The notes below the pieces were generated by a model that was given only the letters and a program-made list of their open reading frames with translations, was not told the origin of the DNA and made no database searches. Of a DNA stretch of 64,000 nt, positions 56,080 to 64,000 are shown one piece after another. Numbering within the stretch: the stretch's first letter is position 1; each line of letters begins with the position of its first letter. Source of the DNA: Sarocladium kiliense (lineage: Eukaryota > Ascomycota > Sordariomycetes > Hypocreales > Sarocladiaceae); assembly GCA_030734395.1 (NCBI GenBank), contig JAUZTG010000034.1, positions 1,736,001 through 1,800,000 on the forward strand, given 5' to 3'. The position numbers were made by a program, and so were the translations under genes.

Positions 56080-58342
56080 ATGGGCGACAATGGCCGGACT
56101 ACGCCAGACACCCTGCCCTCAAGCCCGCCATTCTCTCAAAATAACTTCCTCCCAAGCGATAATCTCCTATCTTCGCCGGTCCGATCATCTCGACGCAAGG
56201 AAAGGCGTCTCCCCTCCGTTACACCTCGACGGCTAGGTCGTTTCTTCACTCCTCGCTCCTCTCTACCTTCAGTACAGTCTCTCCCGGGACGCCGCATCCT
56301 GGGAAGCCTCGATGATGCGGCAGTGAATCGCCAATGGCACTATTCGGATGCCGATGCTCTCACATCAGATCCCATTGTGTCTTCGCCGACTGACAGGACA
56401 CATGGAAATGGTTCCAACCCACGGAAAAGGAGGGGAGATCACCGCCCTGAAACCGTTATTAAGAGGAGAGGTATCTTGCCGGATGATGCGCCGCTGCCTC
56501 GTCTGAATCTTGGAAATCTGGCGTCTGCCAGCAGTTCAGGACAGGATGTGACGATGATGGAGGCGGAAGAGCAGCTTGCAGATAAGCGAAGGGCGACCTT
56601 GGTAAGCCAACAGATAACCAGACGGACGTTATCATGGAATCACACGCTAACATGAGTAGACACACTTCTTCAAGGCTAGCCGGGGCCATACAGGCCGCTC
56701 AAAATCAGACTTGAGTTTCGGTGCTGCTGACTTCCTCCCATCAGACTCAACACAACCAGATCTTCTCGAGGAATACCGGCCACGTCCAATTCGCAAATTC
56801 CGAAACCGAGGTCATGGTGCCCAGCTCCTTGACCGCGAGCACGGTTTCTCCTCACTACCGGGCCGCCACACCCTCGCCCGTCCCGTTGCCGGCTCTCGTG
56901 GCCCTTGTGCATCTTTCCACAGCGATGCCTCAGACCTTCACCACTGCAATAACTATGACAGCACAGGTAGTACTGTCGTCTTCAGTCAGGCAAGCGCCAA
57001 TAGTGCTCCCGTCACAGCCATCGGCGATGAACAAGGCCATGTCCGGTTCTTCAACACCTCGTCCACCGCGGCAGAAAAGGTCGACATACACTTCAAGGTT
57101 CACGAAAATGCGGTTATGGACCTAGCGTTTTCCGACGATGATTTGAGACTGGCCACTGCATGCGGTGACAAGACAGGGAAGGTCGTGGACGTTGCTACGC
57201 AGGCTGTGGCAGTGGAACTTGAAGGTGGTCATGAAGATTCTATGCGGCAGATAACCTTTCAACCTGGTCAGACGAATGGAAATGTTCTTGCTACGTCCGA
57301 CAAGGCAGGACGAATTCGCATTTGGGATCTTCGATGCCCTTCTGTTCCTACTGGAAGCTTCTCACACCGAACCCTGGCCGGCAACATCACTCGCCGGACA
57401 GCTCCAGGGGTTGGCACCGCACAGTCAACCAATTGCATTCGCCTCGCGCACTCACGCACTGTCCACGGTGTCACTTCTGCCGCTTCGGTCCCCGCCCTCC
57501 ACTGGTTCCCTGGAGGTCGCTCTCATCTCCTCCTTTCCGCCTCAGAAGCCAATGCGGCCATCAAGCTCTGGGATACGCGATATATCAAGCCTCGTAGGCA
57601 TGCCGAAGATGTTGCCCTGGCCACGACAGCACAACCGCGCACTCACGCCTGGAGGTCCTACGGCATTACGTCCCTTGCATTGAGTACCGACGCAGCGAGG
57701 CTATACGCGGTTTGCCGAGACAGCATTGTCTACGCGTACTCAACAGCACATCTCATGCTCGGCACTGCTCCAGACTTGGCCATGCCAGCCGGCGGGCCCA
57801 AGCACCGTCCAACAGGCCAGGATGGTCTTGGTCCAATTTACGGTCTTCGGCATGATGCCCTTCGCGTAAACAGTTTCTACGTGAAATGCGCTATGCGCCA
57901 ATCCGCCGACCCGACTCGCGAGATCCTCGCCGTCGGCAGCAGCGAGTCCAGCCCAGTCCTCTTCCCAACCGACGAGCGATACATGCTCTCCTCCTTTGCT
58001 GAAAGCTCCCACATACCCTCATCTTCCACCACCACAGCTCCCCGAACACCACACACCCGCGCCGTCTCCTCAGCCGCCCAGTCACCCTCTCCACTTCTTC
58101 CCATCTACTCTTCCGGCGGCACGGCTCTGATTCGGGGTCACTCTCGCGAGGTCACGACGTTGAGCTGGTCGACAGAGGGTCGACTCGTTACGGCTTCTGA
58201 TGATTACATCGTGAGGCACTGGCAGGAAGATGAAGGGAGGGCGAGGCACTTGCGGCAGATTGGGGAGTTCGGGGGTGAGAGGTTCATGTGTGGGTGGGCG
58301 GATGTGGGTGAGGATTGGGATCTTGAGGATGATGAAGGTTGA
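56080..58342 (+). CDS. WD40 protein, Cdt2-like (CRL4 substrate receptor)
   Basis: Exon 1 is 56080-56601 and exon 2 is 56660-58342, with a 58-bp intron. The product is 734 aa. The N-terminal 200 residues are basic and Ser/Pro-rich, with the PIP-box-like TPRRLGRFFTPRS (about residue 50). WD repeats follow (about 250-720): VFSQASANSAPVTAIGDEQG, ENAVMDLAFSDDDLRLATAC, NVLATSDKAGRIRIWDLRCP, IKLWDTRYIKPRR and VTTLSWSTEGRLVTASDDYI. The WDxR motifs (WDLR, WDTR) are those that dock on Ddb1. In S. pombe and animals, Cdt2 directs CRL4 ubiquitylation of PCNA-bound substrates (Spd1, Cdt1, Set8) in S phase. The assignment is by WD architecture and N-terminus; another DCAF is possible. Confidence 0.8.
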
Positions 58343-58696
58343 TAGTTGGGAGGACGGAACGTTGGGAGGGTCCAGGGGCGGACGGTAAACCCTTTCTTTT
58401 ACTGTCTTTGGTTGGTATAAAGCGGGCATGAAGCATTTCTAGCAACGGCGTTCTGGAGCAGCCTCTTACTTAATGATGCTACAAGGCGAAATCGACAGAA
58501 GAGATTATGACCTTAACATGTGCACAACATATCATCCGTGACGAAATCATGCAAAGCTGTATTCGTGATGCTGTAGTTTCTAGGTATCATGTTCCCAGTC
58601 GTGTTTCGCCCTCGTGGGTATTTCCAAAGTCTTGATGCTAATCCATAACGCCGTCCATGCTGTTCATCGCCAATTGTAATCTAAGTAACACCGTGC
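58343..58696. other. Intergenic between convergent CDT2-like and heme-oxygenase-like genes
   Basis: A 354-bp spacer between stop codons, presumably 3' UTRs. Confidence 0.5.
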
Positions 58697-60112
58697 TCAT
58701 GCTGTGATCATCTCTCTTCGCGTGGTCATAATGGCGCCAATAATGATGGCACCGAAAGCAGCCATCAACAGCCAGTTCGTGTAGTGAACATCCTTCATGC
58801 CTCCTGTTGCGTCTGCGGCGGGTCTCGCCGGAATGGGAAGATTCGACTCAAATCTCATAGATTTCATGGCCGGGCAGAGTTCTGTCGCGCCCATCGTAGG
58901 GGTGATGAGCGGGTGACCAGGTATGTTCATGCTGTTCAACCCTGTCGTCGACGTAGCTGCGTCCAGGTCGTGCCGTTTTCGCCCCTTCACGATAGTGCAG
59001 AGACCGTCACTGTTAGTGCTGGAAGTCATGCGAGATGAGGAACGTGCAGCTCGGTCTTTGGTAACGGCAACGCTGTCGCGTAGTCGCATCGCCATTGCCC
59101 TGCCCATCAGAGCAGAGAGGTTCTCCATTGTTCCGCCGTCTGTATCATCCCCTTCAGCACACACTTTGTCGAGTTGATCGACAAGGAGTTCCATATTGTC
59201 GAAGATACAAATAGATTCCTGAATGATGTCCAGTCTCTCGTGGCGTGTTATAACGTTTTTGGCGTTCAATAGTCGGCTCTTAAACTCGCGCTTTAGATCC
59301 TCTCCATCTTCTGGAGTTGCAAAACGAAAGAAGCTCAACGGAGTCCCAGGCTCCTCATCAGTGTCATGAGCTGTCGGTGAGATCTCGAAATCGCTGGCAT
59401 TGACTTCCGGTTGATCGATACTGGAAGACCGTTGTCTACATTCTCGCATGCCGGGTTTGACGGGCGATGGTGTTTCATTCCAGAAAGCGTCCCCTGTCGA
59501 CTCCAGCGTAGCCCTGATGAACCGGCCGCCGGCGAACAGAGCCATGTAGAGGATGTAAGAGTAGGAAATGAGGACATGAGGCCTGTGCTCGATGGATCTC
59601 CTGATATGTGCCGTGAATTCGCCTAACCGTCCTGTCTCGCCTGCCATGCGCATCTGCTCCTCGACAACGTGCTCGGGCCAGCCCGTCAAAGCTCGAATGT
59701 CTGCTCGGAGGCGGCTTGACCGCATGAGGCCTGGAAGTCGTAACTGCTGTAGCAACGTGCGAAGCCGGTCGCATACAACGGGTTTCTGCAGTTGCACAGT
59801 CGTATGGGCAGTGGCAGTCGAAGGGAGGCTGTTATCAGTGAGACCAACAACCGAAGGACGGCCATCGCTTTCGCGCGTCTCATCTTGTAGCGGTGGAGTC
59901 TCAAGAAGCGTTTTCCAGCAAGCCTCGATGGTCAGATAGATAGGTGCGATATGAAGTAGCCCGGTGATATAGCTGGAAGGATCAGGAGCGCGGGTGACCA
60001 AAGGCAAACGTGCAATAATTGACTTGTTAAGTCGTGTGTGCGAGGACCGAGTGGCCACGGCTATGGACTCAGCCAACGGCCGGTCTAGTAGGGCATCGAG
60101 AGAGGGAGACAT
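58697..60112 (-). CDS. Membrane-anchored heme-oxygenase-like protein
   Basis: A single exon of 471 aa from ATG at 60112 (MSPSLDALLDRPLAESIAVA). The heme-oxygenase fold shows the candidate proximal His25 in TRSSHTRLNKS, a long helix around HIAPIYLTIEACWKTLL, and YSYILYMALFAGGRFIRATL, which contains the distal-helix Gly pair. Two low-complexity insertions (about 90-115 and 225-275) make it roughly twice the length of bacterial enzymes. The C-terminus has a single hydrophobic anchor, NWLLMAAFGAIIIGAIMTTR, as in tail-anchored ER heme oxygenases. The family opens heme to biliverdin, iron and CO for iron recycling; activity is unproved here. The frame is open upstream to 60169 (ATG), adding 19 residues (His- and Arg-rich). 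Confidence 0.8.
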   Translation of the reverse strand: MSPSLDALLDRPLAESIAVATRSSHTRLNKSIIARLPLVTRAPDPSSYITGLLHIAPIYLTIEACWKTLLETPPLQDETRESDGRPSVVGLTDNSLPSTATAHTTVQLQKPVVCDRLRTLLQQLRLPGLMRSSRLRADIRALTGWPEHVVEEQMRMAGETGRLGEFTAHIRRSIEHRPHVLISYSYILYMALFAGGRFIRATLESTGDAFWNETPSPVKPGMRECRQRSSSIDQPEVNASDFEISPTAHDTDEEPGTPLSFFRFATPEDGEDLKREFKSRLLNAKNVITRHERLDIIQESICIFDNMELLVDQLDKVCAEGDDTDGGTMENLSALMGRAMAMRLRDSVAVTKDRAARSSSRMTSSTNSDGLCTIVKGRKRHDLDAATSTTGLNSMNIPGHPLITPTMGATELCPAMKSMRFESNLPIPARPAADATGGMKDVHYTNWLLMAAFGAIIIGAIMTTRREMITA

Positions 60113-60955
60113 GACTACGCGTGGATGAACATGTCGATGCCGTGGGGAGGCAGTATGGTAGGAGATCAAAAGGGCGAAGAGGGTTGTAGAATAATATGGA
60201 CAGCTGAGGTGCGAGGTATGAGTGAAGAACCGCTTTGCACTGTCGCTGATTCACTTGGCGATGTTGACTGGACGCTGGTATCCTAGAAGTTGGCAGGAAT
60301 GACAGACGAAGCACGCTTGCTTGCCGCAGGTGACGAGATGCAGGACAAGGTAAGGACGGTGCGTACATAGAGTTGTCGCTAAGTTGGATGAAGGTGAAGC
60401 AGCAAAGAAAGAATGCAGAGTCACAGATTGAGATGGAGAAGGGAGGGGCATTAGCAGGGACCTTTTGCGCCGGGGATCGTGAACAGGATCCTCCCAGGTG
60501 CGGGCTCGAGGGTCCAGATAGCTGACCTCACAGAATGGGATTCTGGAGTCCGATCCATGCAGAATGATCAATTTGCCCATGATCGGCGCGTAGTAAGGCC
60601 TTTGGCCTGATTGAGAGTGGGTGGGAGGAATCAAGGTCCGGAGAGATTTTAGCAAGGCACAGAACCCGCTGTGCCATGCGTTGTGGTGCCTGTGACAGAG
60701 CGTTGAGGTGTAAATCGCGATCGAGATTTTGGTGTCGTATCGGAGTTCGGCTCCGGTTCTGGCGTCCACGTGTGGGGGTTGCCATTTGAAGGTGCTTGAG
60801 CCACAAAGAGGAGCTGCATAAGCCACATTTTGATATACTCTAGCGGTGTCCTCGTTGGCAAAGACCAATAATTCTGGCGCATTAAAGGAAGCGAATCATG
60901 AAGGTAAAGTTTCTACTTAGAGGACTTATGCGGTCCTCAGAAGCAGTGCGTCTAG
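60113..60955. other. Intergenic: promoter of the heme-oxygenase-like gene, 3' region of the DMT transporter
   Basis: An 843-bp spacer between minus-strand genes. A 205-codon frame (60251-60868, minus) exists but shows no domain and I do not call it. Confidence 0.45.
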
Positions 60956-62487
60956 CTAGTCTAGTCGTTCCGTCACGGCCCGGTCTTGTGCCCCTCCCGC
61001 ACCATCTCCCTTCACACCGTCTTCCTTGGTTTCGTGGTTGATGAACGCAAATGACACAAACACCACCAAGGCACCGATCCAGTATAGAACGCTGGAGTAC
61101 TGGCCGTATTGAATGATCTCGCCGATGAGAGAGAGTGGGATGGTCAAAGAAAGGCCCACGGTCACTACCAACGGTGTCGTCAAAAGCATAGCGAATGCCC
61201 ATGCAATGTCACTGATAAAGGATGCGAGAGAGTTGGCCTGAGTCAAAGTCAGCGAACAAAATTGTAAAGCAATGGAACAACATAATGCTTACAATGATGA
61301 TAGTCCATACGCGTCCTGTGGGTGGAAGCTCGAACTGTAAAGTGTCAGTCTCAGTTCGACAAACACTGCATTGCGTTTTTGTGAGGCGTTCTCACCGTTT
61401 CTACGCCTGTAACATGCAGGATGATGAAGACTGGCCATAGAAGTACCAGTGTAAATGTTCCAACCAGACCGAAGAACAGCCTCATGTCGACTCGGTCCTC
61501 ATTGCCCACCCTCTTCTTCATCACGGTAACGTAGATGCCATAGATTATGGCACTCACAAAGGCCATGGTGTCTCCGATGGCAATCTGAGCGGTTGACTTG
61601 TGCGGGAAGGTACCCCGGTTTTCGTCGCTTTCGCCAGAAAGATCCACCATCGAGATGAGGATGATACCCATCAAAGAAGCCAAGACACCCATGAGCTTCT
61701 TCATGGTGAAGGACTCGACTCCGAATACGGCACCGAAAATCAGCGTCCACATACTGCTGGTAGATGTCAAGATCGTGACGCTGGAGACACTTGTGTACTC
61801 AAGACAAGCAAACGCGAAGTAGTTCGCCAGTACCCAGAGGACCATAAACTCTAGGCTTAGCATCATCGTCTCTCGAAAGTTGAGCTTCTCGTGCTCTGCA
61901 CGCCCGATCTCTCCAGCTGCTGTTTCCTCGTCGTTCACCAAAAGCCGCTCCCTGTCCGCGGTGTATCTCGAGTTTCCATGGTGGTCGCCGCTTGAAAGAG
62001 ATCCTTTTCGTTCATCGCGATGCTCCCTCACCATTCTTAGAATGTCGTGCTTCAGGCCAGTGGCTCCATTTCTGGAAAGGTATTTGATGAATGCTGGTAT
62101 CAATGCGATCGCAAAGAGTGAGGAGTTGACGTAGACAAGAAAAAATGGTTTGTTATACGTCCGGTCAGAGAAGATGTACTGCCTTCGCATTAGCGACCGA
62201 TGTCAGTAAGACTGTACCAGTCTTGGACTCACGCTGGCCATGAAGTTTGACAATGTCCACAGAAATACTGTCAGAAGCAGAAGCGACATGCCGACAGTTC
62301 GTCTTGCGAACCCATTGAGCCCGAGCTGCGTCCATAGAGTCTTGGCTGGCTGTGGCGGCGGCGGTGTCAGCGACCGCACTCTTGTCGACTGGGGTATCGA
62401 CGAAGCTAAGTCGGCCGCATCATCGGAGAAGCTGCGGTGGACGATGCGAGCATCCTCATCTGGGATTGACATGGTGGTCGGGGCCAT
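60956..62487 (-). CDS. DMT-superfamily transporter (SLC35F/THI74-like vacuolar type)
   Basis: Four exons: 62233-62487, 61396-62178, 61293-61334 (42 bp) and 60956-61237, with introns of 54, 61 and 55 bp. The product is 453 aa. About ten membrane segments can be counted, including VGMSLLLLTVFLWTLSNFMA, NKPFFLVYVNSSLFAIALIP, FMVLWVLANYFAFACLEYTS, VSSVTILTSTSSMWTLIFGA, TAQIAIGDTMAFVSAIIYGI and VLYWIGALVVFVSFAFINHE. The pattern FMASYIFSDRTYNKPFF at the first splice is typical of a fungal EamA-like family of vacuolar membrane transporters. A charged loop (about 120-175) lies between TM2 and TM3. The substrate is unknown. The 42-bp third exon (FELPPTGRVWTIII) starts a membrane segment and is easily missed. 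Confidence 0.85.
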
Positions 62488-63093
62488 GGTCGCCTGATCT
62501 CCCTGGGCTCGTGACCTTGAAGCGACAGGAGTTGTGGCGCGCCGCAATCGGTGCGGTCATTTGCTCTCGTTGTCGATGGCTATCAAGTCGGAGCAGCACG
62601 CGCGCTGAGCGGTCCTCTTGTGTACGCCCAGCGTTATTACAGGGACAGAGAAGGTAGTGTCGTCACCTCAAGGCGACACGGCGGCAGATATGTGTGGTAA
62701 GCAGACGAGGTTCGATCTCGGTCAGCAAATTATTGAGTGCGACGTCGGAAGCTGGTGGCTGTTTGACGGCTACCACCGCTGCCCGTTTGCGTTAGGGCGG
62801 GGGCGGGCCTCTGCCAGTTAAACCTAGCGGCGCGCCGCAAGGGTTTCAGGGTCTGACAGCGCATGCCCCTCCTTGTACAGCCGTTGAGCGCCATCAAGCG
62901 GACTTATGCATGATATTAAGTGTTTGGAGACCAGGCATGAACGGAGTAGACTTCTGACCGTAAGGAGTCGAAGCAAGTTACCTTCCTACAGGCATTGTAG
63001 CAGCTGCGGGCGATCCAATTGGCGCTGGAACTGGCGTTATGCCCACCCGTAAATCCTGATAGAAAGCCATCGAGAATACGGTTATCTGTCTAA
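62488..63093. other. Intergenic: DMT transporter promoter, SBP-like gene 3' region
   Basis: A 606-bp spacer. The 12-mer GGCGCGCCGCAA occurs twice in direct orientation (62536-62547 and 62829-62840), the second within the palindrome GCGGCGCGCCGC. No gene seen. Confidence 0.45.
62536..62840. repeat. Paired GGCGCGCCGCAA motifs upstream of the DMT transporter
   Basis: Two identical 12-base motifs start at 62536 and 62829. Each includes the 8-base palindrome GGCGCGCC. Exact duplication in one promoter suggests a regulatory-protein site; chance is possible in GC-rich sequence. Confidence 0.4.
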
Positions 63094-64000
63094 TTACAGC
63101 TGTACAACCATGGCCTCGCCCTTCATCCCCTTGCCCTCGGCTAGCACTCCAGCCTTCCGAAGAATCGACATGCAGTTGCTGATCACCTCACTCCTCACGC
63201 CCTCAGTTGCCTCTGGGTACCTCACCGTCTTCATCCACTCCCTCGCATCTTCCTCGCTGTAGTCCAAGTTCGTGTAGATGAACTTGACTGCCTCCTCCGG
63301 GTTCTGTTGGAAATGCTTGATTCCCTTATCTAGCTTTCCAAACAGATCCTTGACTCTTACGTCATTGTTCGAGGTCAAGGCCGTAGAAGCAACAATCTTC
63401 CAGCTGCTCCAGGGGGTGTAGATCTCGCCGACTCGACGGATCTCACCAGAGTCGTAGTAACGCTTGGATGTGAAGTGTTCCCACATGAAGAAGTCAGCCT
63501 CGCCGGAGTTGACGCCGTCGCGGAGTTTGGCGAAGGTGTTGAGAGGCACGACGGAAGAGAACGGCTCTGTGCCAGGGGTGGAGAGCCAGCCTTTCGTGTC
63601 AGCAAGCACGTAGCCCATGACATAGCTGCCGGAGCCAATTCGAGACACGCCGATCTTCTTGCCTTGCAGAGACTCTACAGACGAAATATCTGGCCTCTTT
63701 GCGCCGGTTGAGATGGCCCAGCCTGGGATGTGGATCAGTTCCTGGTCTCAACGCGAAATTGCGGGAGCCGTACATAGTGGTGACTCAACATAAGTGCCAA
63801 CAAGTCGGTACCCGCCGTCTCCTTCAACATCTTCCTTGCCCAGTCCGGCAATCCAAGCTTCAGTCAAGCCGATACCGATGTCAATCTCGCCAGCGCGCAA
63901 TGCCGTGATCATGTGGCCCGTCCCAGAGGGGAACTCGCGCAATGTTGCGTCCAATCCATAGTGCTGCTTGGCGAAGTGAATCGGCGTTGAGAAGTGTTCC
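63094..64000 (-). CDS. Bacterial-type substrate-binding protein-like (SsuA/NMT1 fold), 5' end beyond window
   Basis: The 3' part of a gene: exon 63774 to beyond 64000, a 51-bp intron (63723-63773), and the last exon 63094-63722; the start codon lies outside. About 284 residues are visible. Type 2 periplasmic-binding-fold features are LREFPSGTGHMITALRAGEI (ligand-cleft loop), IDIGIGLTEAWIAG, VSRIGSGSYVMGYVLAD (hinge segment), VNSGEADFFMWEHF and YTNLDYSEEDAREWMKTVRY. This is the SsuA/TauA/NMT1-THI5-like fold. It lacks the Cys-cluster typical of Thi5 in the visible part, so it is not the thiamine-pyrimidine synthase. Fungal homologues are uncharacterised; a bacterial origin of the family is plausible. 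The function is unknown. Confidence 0.75.

Noticed and set aside
60251..60868. 205-codon minus-strand frame upstream of the heme-oxygenase-like gene
   Set aside because: No domain, uneven composition, no good start context; most likely promoter/leader sequence.

Overview
The window reads as nuclear DNA of a filamentous ascomycete (Pezizomycotina; Dothideomycetes would fit, but that is inference). Genes are interrupted by short GT-AG introns (about 48-140 bp) with CT-rich promoters, there are no operons, and the gene set is fungal: Cut12, GCN2, Rit1, Nop16, Tda3, Dug3, a Zn2Cys6 factor, a MARVEL protein and a LaeA-like methyltransferase. I built gene models by joining reading frames across GT-AG introns with phase checks. 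Each multi-exon model below closes in frame from ATG to stop, except the two genes cut by the window edges.

Layout. 1-143: tail of an unknown protein. 248-3363: urease accessory protein UreF and spindle-pole protein Cut12 (both minus). 3982-18660: plus-strand housekeeping block with a HAD phosphatase, the eIF2-alpha kinase GCN2, a Cdc34-type E2, a UBA/UIM protein with a degenerate USP-like domain, and a type II DnaJ (Sis1-like). 19057-20631: Rit1 (minus). 20969-25456: a divergent pair matching fungal D-galacturonate reductase (gaaA/gar2 type) and 2-keto-3-deoxy-L-galactonate aldolase (gaaC/lga1 type) on either side of a 2.1 kb spacer. That spacer holds an exact copy of the galacturonate-responsive element TCCNCCAAT. 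A DHA2-type MFS transporter follows at 26369-28105. 29508-38012: MARVEL protein, Nop16, Tda3-like FAD oxidoreductase, LaeA-like methyltransferase and thioredoxin-type glutathione peroxidase. 38013-46908: about 8.9 kb with no gene I can recognise, containing a tRNA-like relic and small inverted repeats. 46909-54852: Zn2Cys6 transcription factor, an orphan Cys-rich protein and Dug3. 56080-62487: Cdt2-like WD40 protein, membrane-anchored heme-oxygenase-like protein and a DMT-type transporter. 63094-64000+: 3' part of a bacterial-type substrate-binding protein.

How the genes work together. Only the gaaA/gaaC pair is an evident functional unit (pectin sugar catabolism, first and third steps of the reductive D-galacturonate route). 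Several others act in shared processes without being clustered: translation and ribosome biogenesis (GCN2, Rit1, Nop16), ubiquitin and cell cycle (Cdc34-type E2, UBA/UIM protein, Cdt2, Cut12), and redox or glutathione metabolism (glutathione peroxidase, Dug3, heme-oxygenase-like). The most interesting regulatory signals are the galacturonate element, a perfect four-unit heat-shock element upstream of the DnaJ gene, an in-frame mitochondrial-type leader ahead of the glutathione peroxidase, and a stop-containing 48-bp intron with a tandem acceptor in the transcription factor.
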